A stretch of DNA of 64,000 bases, from NCBI GenBank assembly GCA_949752795.1, contig OX457072.1, positions 3,534,001 to 3,598,000 of the forward strand, in the 5' to 3' direction. The notes below the pieces were generated by a model that was given only the letters and a program-made list of their open reading frames with translations, ran no database searches and had not been told where the DNA came from. Position 1 is the first letter of the stretch, and the number at the start of each line of letters is the position of its first letter. Shown here one piece after another: positions 12,421 through 24,740 of the stretch. This DNA is from Hyperoodon ampullatus (taxonomy: Eukaryota; Chordata; Mammalia; Artiodactyla; Ziphiidae). The translations under genes were made by a program, and so were the position numbers.

Positions 12421-12968
12421 AGACACTAAGCAGGTGCACATGCTGTGTGTGCAAGTTTGTTTCTCTTCCTTGAATTTTAAACATCTATGTCTTAGCCTAT
12501 GAGCCTAACTGAGAGGATTTTCAGAGTAGAAGGAAGTTCTAGACTCACTGGTACTTTTTCTTAAGCTTGTAGAAATAGCTATATTTAACTTTGATGAAAA
12601 TTGGGTTTTTTTCTTCTTAAAATAAGAGCCCATCTTTCTGTCATTGGAACTGAGCTCAGAAGACGTTGGCTTCCAGTGAGACTGCGGTAGTCAGAGAACT
12701 GAGCATATGCATGCTCTTATCCTGTTCTTTCAGCTGACTCCTTCTGCATATTTTTTTGTCAAGCCTCATGATATTTCTGTCTCATATTCTGTGTCTGTGG
12801 TGCCCACTGATAGCTTCTCGAGAGGGCTTAATCTCTAGACTCTGAAAGGGTCCCTGAGAGCTATTCAACTACAAGGAACAAAAAATGCATTTCGTTAAGA
12901 AGAGAAAGAATTTTTTAACATGCTTAACTTAAAACAGTCTTCTAATGTTTTCTTTGCATTTCATTCAG

Positions 12969-13038
12969 GTTGAAATAAAAAGCGTTGGTAAGATATATAA
13001 GGATAGGACATGATGGCACCGAGTGGAGCTTACAGAGG
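12969..13038 (+). pseudogene. PLAT-domain middle exon (B) with a frame-breaking 5-base loss
   Basis: The segment follows a CAG acceptor and ends at a GT (agg|gtaatg). It reads VEIKSVGKIYK, then breaks frame. After a shift it reads IGHDGTEWSLQR up to the donor. The PLAT consensus here is a strand of the form YKIRIGHD, so the missing piece matches loss of one copy of a tandem 'ataag' (ataagataag reduced to ataag). Restoring 5 bases gives 75 bases, exactly 25 codons, phase 0 at both ends, which fits exon C. As it stands the exon is 70 bases and reads into a stop just after the break (frame aag-gat-agg-aca-tga). Either the gene is inactivated, this exon is skipped, or the assembly has an error. 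The homology looks real because the protein match continues on both sides of the break. Confidence 0.6.
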
Positions 13039-13539
13039 GTAATGTTTTTTATTTTGTGCTTCATAGTTATTCCATTACGAAAAGAAATAAGCAGGATTAT
13101 TAAAGCAATGAGAAAGATAACATATTTCTCTAGTTGTGCAAAATGTGAACAAAATTTTTGTAGATATTACACTTCAAATACATATGGTTCATCTTCGAGA
13201 GTTTTTTAAAAGTAGCATTTTAATTGTTGTATTTGCAAAGACAATGTGCGTTCATGGGAGATCTGAAGAATACAGTGAAGTGTAAGGGTGAAAGTAAGTA
13301 GTTATTCATTGATCATCAGGTGACCACTGGAGTGGTTCTTTTTCTTCAAATCCTTTTTCTATGAGTCTCTCTCACGAACTCTGTCTCCCTAAACACACAG
13401 ACACACACACACACACCCCTAAACATGTAAATGTTTTATGTATGGAAGAATATATATTGTCTATGTACATTTACACATATCTTGCCCTTTTATGAAGTTG
13501 AATCATGCTATGTGTGCACTTTGGAATCCTACCTCAACT
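13039..13539. other. Intron start, no gene; short CA repeat
   Basis: Follows the donor of exon B. A CA run occupies 13393-13416. Confidence 0.5.
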
Positions 13540-13544
13540 GTAAC

Positions 13545-13740
13545 AACAATAGTGATACCAATAATCATAAGTGTTTGCTGAGTGCTTAGCATATACCAAC
13601 TGCCTTACAAATACTATCATGTTTCTGTTGCCTAACAGCTACTCTTTGATTTAGGTGCCATTGATATTCCTATTTTATAGATAAGAACACTGAGGCTCAA
13701 TAAAGTTAAATAATTTGAAATAAAGTAATTTGAACCAAAG
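13545..13740 (-). mobile_element. MIR fragment, complement
   Basis: 'gtgtttgctgagtgcttagc', 'ttttatagataagaacactg' and 'aggctcaataaagttaaata' are complement-of-MIR words. Confidence 0.65.
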
Positions 13741-16540
13741 TCACTTAAAAATGGTTTTACTGTATTTTGGGCTCTGGGGACTGAGCTCCTAAGCACCATC
13801 ATGGGCCTCAAGTTTGCTTTCAGAAATAGAGAGCAGTTAAATTCTTGGAAGCCATGAGATTTCTGTATGGAAGCAGTAATTATTGTAGGGTCAGATAACA
13901 TGGTTTGAATCATAGAACATCTCTGCTTTCTAGCTTTAAATTCTGGGTCTGTCACTGATTCCTTTACAGGAATGTTATGATATGTTATTTAAAATTTTTT
14001 AAGGTTTAAAACTTTGAAAACCACTGACAGAATCTAGAAAATTTATCATTTTTCCGTTTAAAAGTTTCTTAGTCTTATCTGTGATTTTTAACCTTGTGTG
14101 TTTGATCATATAATGAAAGTAAATGAGAAAACGTTAAATTTGCTGAAATGTTTATTGTAGCATTTCTTAGCACATAACTAATACTATAATGAAAACTGGC
14201 ATTCTTACCATATAGCAGCAGGTAAATATGTTCCAGTGAGTTAGGCAAGAAGTATTTTCCGAGCACCTAATATATGACTTGCGTTGTGCTAAATGCTGGT
14301 GAGAATGGAGAAAACCATACGGAGGCTTTAAAGTTTTTCTAGTCAGAAGCTTTGAAAGGTTTCAAAGCAGAGACAAAAAGTGACCTTTTAAGAAGAAGAT
14401 GCAAAACCCATAGAACTTGCAAAATATAGCAAAATTACAAATTCTGTACTTGTGAATTACTGGGAAAGACAAGTCAGAACATCTTAGAAAAGACCTACCC
14501 ATTTGTCAAGTTGGCCTGTAGTTACTAGCATGACTTGTGCTTTCTCTGGGGCCCTGGAATGAGAAGGGTGTTCAGGGTTATAGCAATATCACTATGCAGT
14601 GATCCTCCAGCTGGAGGGGAAAGCATCCCTGGGCAGGGGACAGGGGTGCTGAGGGGAGGGAGGACTCCGAACCTGGCCAGGCCTCTGCACGCACATGATG
14701 CTCCCAGTAAATAGTTCCATGGTGAAACACTGAGTTTTCATTCCTCTCTTGGAGATTTGCAATGCATGTTGATATGGCTAAGACTCTGAGATGCCCTGGA
14801 GTAAAAAAATCTCACAGCATTTCCAAACTAAATTCACCATGTGACCATATTTTGCAGATAGAATCTATTAACAGCCCTTGAAATGAATATAGAGTATCAT
14901 GCATTACTATAGAGGTTTGAGGTATTTGGGGGCCAATCGAGGAAAAACACATGACCAGGAGAACAGCAGCAGTAGCACACCCAAGCTTACTGTGTGAGGC
15001 CTTGCCAGGTTTGCACATGGGGGTGTCCCTCATAGCAGGAGTCTGTTCCTCCTCAGAAAGAGCAGAGGGCACAGGAGCTCCTGGGGAGAGGAAGATCTGG
15101 GGAGGGGGGTTTATACGTCTAGATGATGTCTCTCAGCAGCACAGTGGGGCGTCTCTGTGTCCCCAAGCTCCAAAGGACAGCAGATTGGGACCTTATAACT
15201 GCAAGGCCATATTTTCTCAAGGTAAGAGCTGTTGGGTGAGGTTTTTGTGGGGTATGCAAAGCAGGCAGGCTGTAAATTGCTATAGATTTGCTTGTTGGAG
15301 CTATTTTTTTTTTTTTTGCAGAGAAAATCATTTGGGCTGTTCTAAAGTTATAAAATTTGAGTTTGCTGCCAGTGGGTTTTTGAGCTAATGGGTCTCTGTC
15401 TGCAGTGAAGAAATAATCAACCTATGGGCCGGTATACAGAGGTTACCTTTGACTCATTTATATAACAATTCCACACTGGGAAATGTGACAAGTTCATATG
15501 AATCCAATCATAGTTAATAATATATAGGGGTTTTTAATTTATATGATTTGGAAAATGACTAGCTAATGTCCAAGCCACTCTTTTTAGCTCTCCAGGCCTA
15601 TGGAGAGCTCTAGGAGAGGTGATCAAAATGATCCCAAGGGACCATCTTTAACCTGGAAACAGCACGGTGAATTATTGGGTTGCGATGGTATATCCAAGAG
15701 AAAATGATGGACTCACCACAGGTCTGGCTTAGCCATTGCAGTGATACAAAATTAGAGTCAACCATGGTTTCTGCTTTCAGTCTGGATGGAGAAAGGAGAT
15801 CAAGTAGCAAACATGCACAGAGTAGGGGGCAGTTAAATGCTGAATTGCATGTTCAGGCCCTAGTCGCAGTAGGTTTCCAATAAGAGATACACGTATGCCC
15901 TAGAGGAGCTGGGAAGGTTTGTGGACAAGGAGGACCTTGAGGGGTGAAGAGGTGTGAACAAGGGCAAAGCAGGGAGAGACGGGGAGTGGAAGGCTGCTTG
16001 GAGATGGCCTGCTTCATTTATCAGTGCTGCACATGGGTTATCATGAAATATTATATAATTACGTGCGTAAAATGACTTTTTCCCCCGCGAGGGAAAGTGA
16101 AGCTGAAGTAATTTCCTCATGTTTGAACGGTACTTTAATAGTCTAGAGTTTGTCAGACACAATTTGCTTGAGCTTGTTTAGGTAGAGTCAGTGGATAAAT
16201 GCATTAACTTAAGGACCTTCCATCACCACGTCTTGCATTCCTGGAAAGGAATATGTGTCTGTGACCAACATCTTCTGTTGATAATTACCCTCCAGCCATT
16301 ATATCTTTTCTCAGTATTTCACAACTGCATGGGAAGTTCAAGTCTGTGCAATAACAAGCTTTAGTCATCTCTGTGCCTTGCCCAGAGGAGCAATGCAGTG
16401 ATGTTTACATCTTCTACATATTTTTCTTAATCAATATTTCCCTTTTCTTCCAGGACACCCCTCCCCCCGCTTTTTTTTTTAACTAGGACTAGCATAGTCC
16501 TACTTAAATTAGCTCTATATTTTAGGACAGAGCAGGACCA
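13741..16540. other. No gene seen
   Basis: Intron-like DNA with a T run at about 15305-15318. The longest frame (14951-15388) crosses that T run and has no domain-like features. At about 15780-15990 there may be an ancient L2-like piece. Confidence 0.45.
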
Positions 16541-16541
16541 A

Positions 16542-16761
16542 GATAATTTTCCTTTTTTTTTCTTTTCCTTTAATCTTTTTATTTTTATTTATTTATTTTT
16601 TTACATCTTTATTGGAGTATAATTGCTTTACAATGGTGTGTTAGTTTCTGCTGTATAACAAAGTGAATCAGGTATACATATACATATGTTACCATACCTC
16701 TTCCCTCTTGCGTCTCCCTCCCTTCCACCCTCTCTATGAGGGGTGGGATAATTTTCCTTTT
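16542..16761 (-). mobile_element. Short 5'-truncated L1 insertion with target-site duplication
   Basis: About 190 bases of L1 3' end, read as complement ('acatctttattggagtataa', 'ttgctttacaatggtgtgtt'), with its A-tail shown as T/A-rich sequence at 16556-16605. The 15-base repeat gataattttcctttt occurs at 16542-16556 and 16747-16761. This is a clean target-primed insertion. Confidence 0.85.
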
Positions 16762-18402
16762 ATATTTCAATATGCCTGAGTGGGAGGAAGAGAGCAACAG
16801 ATCAACAGATCTCTCCGTTTTGGACTTCGTTGCTCAAGTTAATAGTAGCGCAGACGCATAAAGGCGTGTATAATTGCACTCACGCTCCAAGTACTCCAGC
16901 AGGTTGTGCTGGAGCCCCCATGATGTAGAAGGGGTTCTGCCAGGAGTTCGAGTGTGCCAGCATGACTAAGACGCAGCTCTTGTCTTCAATGAGTTCATTC
17001 CACAGTTAATCCGACTATAAACCAGGTTGTGGTTTAGTTCTCCTCAGAGTTTTAATTTTAATAGTCATATATCCAAGACAATGCCTGTCTCACTACATCT
17101 TTCTTCCAAAAGATTTATTGAAGGAGCTAATTGATTTCTGCCATTCTCTCAAGTTCTGAGCAGAAATGGTGGGTAACCTGACTGAGGTGTTATAACCTCA
17201 GTGTTGAATTCTGATGTGTTAATTCAGGCCTTGTAAGTAGTACTTTGTGGCTGTTCCAGTTAGCTATTTTTGGGACATGTATGTACTCGGTTGAAGTTTC
17301 TTAAAGTAATCCAGGAATCTTAGGTTTCTAAGAAAGCAAGAGTGAGTTTTTATGGTAATATTTTCTTGTAAAACGACTAATTTTTGCTGCTGTAAATCAG
17401 TAGGGGGAGCTCAGCAAATGAACTTTAGTTTCTACTGAAGCCATTCCTAAAATTCTTTCTATTCATTCAGAAAATTAAAACAAATGCTGAAGATTTCATA
17501 TGATGAAGACACTGCTGTTCCTTAAGCGTTTTATTTATTTGTTTGTTTTAAAGAGGAAATGAATGTATGTTTCAATGAAAAAATATTTTTGGAAACTCAC
17601 CCTTTTATTCCTCACACCTATCCCAACAGAAGATGGCTTTGAACCTTAGTATCTCTGTATTTTTTTTCTCAGCCATACTGACTTTTTATAGTACTTACAT
17701 CTGGCAACTTTGTCTCAGAGCTAAAGCAAAAGTCAGCACTTTTGGTTTTTTCAGTAGAGAAGTATACTGGATGATGCTCTGGTTTGAGAGCCAAAAGGAA
17801 ATACTGTTTCCAAAAAAAGAACGGTTGGTTCTATGTTGATCAAAGGCTACCTTCTGTGGACTGAGAAAATCTATAAAGTCTGCCATTATTAGGATATGTG
17901 CTGTGAGGGTTTTTCCCCCATTGATGACGATGCACTGTTTATAGCCAACAGTTTCTTGTGATGAGTAATGAGAACACTTCCCGGACGTTTTTACTGTTTG
18001 AGGGAAGCAGTGCTTCTGACACGTGTTTGTTGGAATTATTCCTAGTATCCCAAGTAAAAATGGGTGAAAACATGCTTTTTTGCTTAACATTTAGATTATC
18101 AGGAGGGAATACCTGCCCCATTTCGTGATGCTCTGGCAGTTTGGGGTCTAGTGGTAGATTTTTATATCATTCAGAGTTTGAGAGTTTTCCTTGATCATAC
18201 TTTAATTACCTCTTTGGTGGTCTGACTTGCTATTTCAGTCACGGTAATAACACATTAATACAATTGTGCTCACCAGCTTCCAAAATACTGATAGAAATGA
18301 TTAATCCAAGTCACCGAATTGATTCCAGGTAACAGATAGCTTGGAGCCCAGATGGCTCTAACTGAACACTTCATATAGGAATTAACTTCGAATATTGAAA
18401 AA
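16762..18402. other. No gene seen
   Basis: Intron-like A/T-rich DNA. Frames at 17633-17839 (+) and 17695-18090 (-) overlap in antisense and show no domain or splice support. Confidence 0.45.
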
Positions 18403-19093
18403 AGGAGGGGGACAGTCCAAGATGGTGGCACAGGAAGATCCTAAACTCACCTCCTCTCACAGACACACCAGATCTCCAGCTACATTTCAGAGGAACATTT
18501 CCCTCTGAAAAAACCCTGAAAACTAGCTGAACTGCTCCTCCACGACAAAGGATAAAAGGACACATCAGGCCGGGTAGGAGAGGCAGAGATGTAAGTAGCC
18601 AACAACCCTACCCCCAGTGTGGCATCCCTCAATAGGGATGGACTCACAAGTCCGGAGCTTCTCCCAGAGGAGCTTCTCCTAGACCTGCACGGGAGAGATG
18701 AGCCCCCAAGGCATCCGGCTTAGGAAACAAACGGGGCCAGTTCTCCTTTCAAAGGGCTTACATGTGATCTCATTTGCCCGGGACCGAGCACAGAAGCAGC
18801 AGTTTGGAAAGCACCTAGGCTATACGTGAAGGGGATTCATTTGCTAATCTTAAAGCATCTACTGGAGGTGCAGGGGATGATTGGGACTCTCCAGGGACAA
18901 TGGTGCTGATGGACACGGTTTTTGAACTCTCCCTCTACCCTGGTAGCATAGGCAGGAGTGTGCAGACATGGCACCTTCCTGATTCCCTGTTGAGGCCTGC
19001 AGGGACAAGTGGTCATGGCACTATCCTGCCTCGAAGAAGCAGGCAAACACGGGTGGTTGTATCACTCTTACCACGCCCGGTTGGGGCTGCTGA

Positions 19094-19116
19094 ACACACA
19101 CACACACACACACACA
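19094..19116. repeat. (CA)n microsatellite
   Basis: About 11 units inside the L1 5'UTR. Confidence 0.85.
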
Positions 19117-19967
19117 ATCACAGCATCCTCCCGATTCTTTGCTAAAGTGGATGGGCACCCACAGACTAGGTATTTTCCTGCTGCCTTGCTGAAGATGGGA
19201 GTGTATCCTTCCCCCTGTGCTCTCCAGCTGCCTTGCTAGAGCTGGCAGGTACATGCATTCCACATGGAGGACAGCCCTTGATTACCTGGCCCTGGCGACC
19301 AAGGGTGTTGCATTCCTGGACTCCACAGGATTGTAACAATTGGAAAGACGGTTCTTGGGAGGCTCCACTCCCAGGGCACTGCCCAGACAGCAGACTGAAA
19401 CACCCCCCCAATCTTCCTGTGAAAGACGCCTGTTTACTGGTTCAGGAGCTTCAGCTTGAGGGACAGGCTTCAGGTTTGTTGCACATCCAGAAGCTGCAGG
19501 CGTGCTCTCAGGGAGCACGAGCAGGGAGACACCATCCTTGCTAACTCCTTTGGCCTCACTACACTGTAACAATACCTCCCAGAAAGGAGCTTGTACACTC
19601 AGCCAGGGGACACTTCCAGCTCTCCTGGTCTGGAGACCAGCAGGATTTATGATTGTGACCCAATAGGACTAAATATATTTGCATACATTAAAAGCTGCTG
19701 CCTCAGGGTTTGGCTTCCCATCACCTAAAACTAGGTGCTAAATGAGATCACTCCACCTGGAACACTGACATGTCTTGGCATACCCTCAACAACAGGGACC
19801 ATGAATAAACCAGGCTACTTAGACAATCACACAGATTTGAGAGACCACCAAGAGCTAGGGCAAGCTCGAACAATAAGGTCCATCACCTACACAAGGCCAC
19901 TCCTTCAAGACTGGGAAAGGTAGCTATTTCACCTAATACATAGACAAAAACACAGAGAACCAAGCAA

Positions 19968-20850
19968 AATGAGGAAACAGGAATATGTTCTAAATGAAAG
20001 AACAAGATAAAAACTCAGAAGAAGACCTTAATGAAATGGAGATCAGTAACCTACCTAATAAAAAATTCAAAGTAATGGTCAAAAACATGCTCACTGAGCT
20101 TGGAAAAAGAATTGATGAACATGGTGAGAACTTCAATAAAGAGACAGAAAACATAAAGTATCGAACAGAAGTCACAGAGCTTAAGGATACAATAATTGAA
20201 CTAAAAAATGCATTAAAGGGGTTCAACAGCAGGTTGGATGAGGTAAAAAAATGAATCAGTGAGTTGGCAGACAAAGCAATGAAACTCACTCAAACAGAGA
20301 GGCAAAAAGATAAAAGAATTTTAAGAAGTGAAGATAGCTGGACGTATGGGACAACATCAAGCAGGATAGCATTAACATTATAGGGGTCCCAGAAGAAGAG
20401 AGAAAAAGGTACAGAAACCTTATTTGAAGAAATAGTGGTTGAAAACTACTCTAACCTGGGGAAGGAAACAGACATTCAGGTCCGGGAAGACCGAGAGTTC
20501 CAAACAAGATGAACCCAAAGAGATCCACACCAAGATACACTATAATTAAAATGTCAAAAGTTAAAGATAGTGAGAAAATCTTAAAAGCAATGAGAGAAAA
20601 ACAACTTGTTATGCACAAGGGAAATCCCATAAGGCTATCAACAGATATTTCAGCAGAAATTTTTTAGGCCAGAAGGGAGTGACATGATATATTCAAAGTG
20701 CTGAAAGGAAAACAACTTCCAACTGAGAATACTCTATCTGGCAAAGTTATTCAGAATAGGAAGAGAGATAGAGTTTTCCAGACACAAAAACTAAAGGAGT
20801 TCATCACCACTAAACTGGCTTTATAAGAAGTGTTAAAGGGATATCTTTAA
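19968..20850 (+). pseudogene. L1 ORF1, broken
   Basis: From 19994 the frame reads MKEQDKNSEEDLNEMEISNL, then VMVKNMLTELGKRID, to a stop at 20252-20254. Later pieces match the RNA-binding C-terminal part, ending near 20850 as KEFITTKLAL, a stop, then EVLKG. An upstream ATG at 19973 lies in another frame, so the usual N-terminus has shifted. Confidence 0.75.
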
Positions 20851-20997
20851 GCTGAAAACAAATGGCACTAATTAATAACAAGAAAACATATGAAAGTAAA
20901 ATCTCACTGGTAAAGGTAAATATATAATAAAGACAGTGGGTTAATCACTGATAAAGCTAGTATGAATGTTGAAAGACATAAGTTGTAAAATTAACTA

Positions 20998-21237
20998 AAA
21001 CTACAATAATTAGGGCTTCCCTGGTGGCGCAGTGGTTGAGAGTCTGCCTGCCGATGCAGGGGACACGGGTTCATGCCCCAGTCTGGGAAGATCCCACATG
21101 CCATGGAGTGGCTAGGCCTGTGAGCCATGGCCACTGAGCCTGCGCGTCCGGAGCCTGTGCTCCACAACAGGAGAGGCCACAACAGTGAGAGGCCCATGTA
21201 CTAAAAAAAAAAAAACAAAAAAAACTACAATAATTAG
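20998..21237 (+). mobile_element. CHR-type SINE nested in the L1, with target-site duplication
   Basis: Head 'ggcttccctggtggcgcag' from 21014, box B-like 'gggttcatgcccc' and tail 'gagaggcccatgtac' plus A-rich tail to 21221. The 16-base repeat aaactacaataattag flanks it (20998-21013 and 21222-21237). It is younger than the L1 it sits in. Confidence 0.92.
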
Positions 21238-21555
21238 TTAAGGGGTATATAAAATTAAAATGTGACATTAAAATGTCACATAAAATGTCGAGTGGGGGAG
21301 TAAAAATGTAGAGTTTTGAAGTGAGTTCAAATTTCAGTTGCAAACTAGCTTAAAATAGACTATTATATACATAGGATGTTATATGTGAACATCACAGTAA
21401 CCACAAAGCAAAAACCTATAGGAGACACCCAAAAGAAAATGAGAAAGGAATCTAAATATAACACTAAAGAAAGTCATCCAACCATAAGAAAAGACAAAAA
21501 AGAGAAGAAAGGAACAAAGAGGAACTACAAAAATAGCCAGAAAACAATCAACAAA

Positions 21556-22262
21556 ATGGCAATAAGTACATACCTATCAATAATTACTTTAAATGTAAAT
21601 GGACTAAATTCTCTAATCAGAAGACATAGAGTGGCTGAAAAGGTAAAAAAATCAAGACTCATTTATATGCTGTGTACAAGAGATTCATTTCAGATATTAG
21701 GACACACAAAGACAAAGTGGAGGGATGGAAAAAGATAGTCCATGCAAAAGAAATGAAAAGAAAGCTGAGGTACCTGTCATAACAGACAAAATAGACTTTA
21801 AAACAAAGATTGTAAGAAAAGACAAGGAAGTGCATTATGTAATAATAAAGTGTTCAATTCACCAAGAAGATATAACGTTTGTAAATATATGTCTACCCAA
21901 AATAGGAGCACTGAAATATATAAAGCAAATATTAAGACCTAAAGGGAGAAATTGACAGCAATGCAATAATAGTAGGGGACTTTAACACTCCACTTACATC
22001 AATGGGTAAATCATCCAGGCAGAAAATCAAGAAGGAAAAATTGCCCTTAAGTGACACATTCGTTTAGATAGACTTTATAAATGTATACAGAACATTCTAT
22101 ACAAAATCAGCAGCATACACATTCCTCTCAAGTGCACATGGGACATTCTCTAGGGTAGATCACATGTTAGTCCACAAAACAAGTCTCAATAAATATAAGA
22201 ATGAAATCATATCAAGCATTTTTTCCCAACCACAATGGTATGAAACAAGAAATCTGATAAAG
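21556..22262 (+). pseudogene. L1 ORF2 N-terminal fragment, broken
   Basis: The start reads MAISTYLSIITLNVNGLN and goes on RRHRVAEKVKKSRLIYMLC, the L1 endonuclease N-terminus with decayed residues. A shift near 21738 moves the frame to the 21725-21955 piece (DKIDFKTKIVRKDKEVHYV). Further pieces reach 'aacacagtt..'-like endonuclease DNA up to 22262. Confidence 0.8.
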
Positions 22263-24479
22263 AAACAAAGCCTGGAGAGTTTTGGAGGCTTGGCTGAGTC
22301 ACGCAGAGTTAGTAGCTTTCAAGGCCAGAGCCCCTCCTCCTGACCCTTGGCCCAGTACTCTCTCCAAGTGTCTGGGCTGTCTCTGTAGCGTGTACTACAT
22401 GTGACTTGGATACATTGGCTCACTTGGAATAGGAACTCTCTGGAAACTTCTTGATTCTTCTGAGCCTTTGAATTGAAATGTAGGTTTTCGTGTATTTGTT
22501 ATTATTTTAAAATTAGTACTACTTGATGTGAGCTCTAGGCAGTCTTGAGATTAGCTAAACTAGGTAAGAGATTGCTTTATTTATTTATTTTTTGAAGTTT
22601 TAAGGCATCTTGTAAATATTTCCAGTTCCTTTTCATTTTCAGTTACTTCTTCACTTCAGGATTCTAGAAAGAACCACAAAAGAGAAAGAGCAAATTCTGA
22701 AATGCAGTAAGAAAAATAGTTTGTTTTTGAGGATTTTCTAGTTCAATGAATAGCAGGAAGCACCAACTTCCTCTTCTCACAAAATCTCCAGTCAAGTGTT
22801 TAATCTCAGAAGACTCCAGAAGTTTATAGAAACGTTCTAAAAGTTGTGCCAGTTCATTTGAACCAAAGATAAATTCATGCATTTAATAGTTCCTCAGTCA
22901 GTTGCAATTACCATACTTGATCCTCCTTGTATAGTCCTTGTAACAAATAGAGTATTATCATAAGGAACAGACCAGAAATAAGGAGACTTAGAAGCAGGCT
23001 TTGACTTTGTATCTGATTTGCAACAATGCTTGGAGTGTTCTCTGAGAACATGTATAAGCCTTACTCTCTTTTCATTTTTCCAACTCCAGAAAGAAAGCAT
23101 CAATACTGGCATTAGTACTTGCACCTCCGTCCCTATTACCAGATCTTGTAGAACACCATAAACACTTTAAGTGCCCAAGAATGTGTCGGTGACTAGTTAC
23201 CTTTATTATTCATATTTTTTAAGAAGCATTGGACAAATTGAATACATAATAAGAATAGAAGTATTTTTTGTTTTATATTTACAACAAAAGTTTATGATAT
23301 TTCAGAGTAGGATTTCTCAAAGCATTTTCCTCAACTTTTCTCATCCTAATACATTCTGTATTTTATATCCAGTGTCCAGCAGACAACTAGCCTCAAGAAT
23401 GTGTTTGTTGACTTTGACTGTATATCATTTCTCTTCCAAGAAAAGATAAGATTAAATTTAGGATTAAATAATACACATGAAGCGTGTTTCATAAAACAAA
23501 GTAGAATATAAATATAGGTGGTGGTAATTGTTGTTGGTTAGAACTGCATTTAGTCTGAGTCCTCATAGGCAGGAAATGAAGATGTGAGCCTGGGCCAGGG
23601 AGGAGGGCTGCTGGCTCACTCTGCCGTCCTGATTGGGTGTGCCCCTGCCACAGTGATGGCCCTCGCTCCCACCCGCCTGGACCCCATCCCTCCTCCATCA
23701 GGTGTCCTGGTTGGCACTAAAGATAGGCCCTAAGGACATGGACGGAAAGGGCTACAGGGCCACCTCTGAGGGGCAAATAGGGAGGATATGAACAGAAGAG
23801 GTAAACCCATGGAGAGCCATTAGGACAGTGCCAGCCCTTCGGTTTAGAAAAATGAATAGCCTTTTCCTTATGTGTTCCTGCCTGACGTCACAAAAGGTCA
23901 GAATGGGAACCACCTCACAGAAAGAACACAAGGATTATATGACTAGGAATCTAGGTACTTAGTGCTTTACTGGGGATGGGATGAGCAAAAGAGAGAGCTT
24001 AGAGGATAGCTTTGGATTCCCAAGACTTTGGAGGTCTCTGTTTTTCTGAAGTTAGGGGTTTTGCCTTTGTTTACGACTGCTGGGCTAGAGAATTCAGGGT
24101 GGGACCCAGAAGAGGGCAGGATGCAAGAGGACCTACTTCATGGTGGCTTTTGGGGAAGGAGAGGCGAAGGAGGCGTTGGTCTGTCTTCCCAAAGTACCCT
24201 GGCCAGTCATCCAAGTAGAGTCGGGGGGACTGGTTTAGTTTAATTTCCTCTGTCGGCAAATACCCATTTCACTTTGTTATTCATTTAATCATTCACTCAA
24301 CACACAACCTAAGGACTGCCTTGTAGAAGCTTGTGGAAGTCGTGAGAGGAATAGGACATGGTCCCTTCAGTCAGTCAGTCAGATACCGGGTGTTAGGTCA
24401 GAGTCACGAGGGAGTAGACCACGAAGGATCACAAGGTGGGGTCACCTAGCCAGACTGGGGGCCCCAAGGAGAGGTTCTG
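22263..24479. other. No gene seen
   Basis: Intron-like DNA. The first 100 bases contain a possible complement-of-MIR tail. No frame with exon-like flanks was found. Confidence 0.45.
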
Positions 24480-24740
24480 CCTGAGCTGTGTGATCAGAGG
24501 ATGGGCAGATTGGGCCTGCTGAGGAGTCAGAGGAAAGCTGTTCTAGGCAGAGGTTCAAGTGTGTGGAGAGCCTGAGGTGGGAAGGCAGGTGGCCGGGTTG
24601 GGGACAATAAACAGGTCAGTATGGCCAGATCGTAGCGGGTGGGTGCAGCCAGTGCTGGGCATGAGCCCGCTGCGAAATTATGGGGCCTCTCCTAGGGCCG
24701 GGGAGCCGAGGAAGTTCAGGAGGACAGAGGCTTATTTAGG
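24480..24740. mobile_element. Ancient repeat, probably L2-derived
   Basis: 'gctgttctaggcagaggttc' and 'gagagcctgaggtgggaagg' resemble the complement of the L2 segment seen at 7110. Orientation and family are uncertain. Confidence 0.35.

Larger units (their letters stand above)
18403..22262 (+). mobile_element. L1 retrotransposon, 5' portion, truncated at its 3' side
   Basis: Starts near 18403 with 'gggggacagtccaagatgg', then a roughly 1.5 kb 5'UTR, ORF1 (about 19968-20850), a spacer holding a SINE, and the first part of ORF2 (21556 on). It stops at about 22262 inside the ORF2 endonuclease region. No 3'UTR or A-tail follows. ORFs have stops and shifts, so it is dead. Confidence 0.85.

Noticed and set aside
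12985..13209. Open frame containing IGHDGTEWSLQR running on for 74 codons
   Set aside because: Only the part before 13039 matches a PLAT domain; the rest reads past a GT into intron.
14951..15388. 145-codon + strand frame
   Set aside because: It crosses a T run, shows a low-complexity FFFF stretch, and has no domain or splice support.
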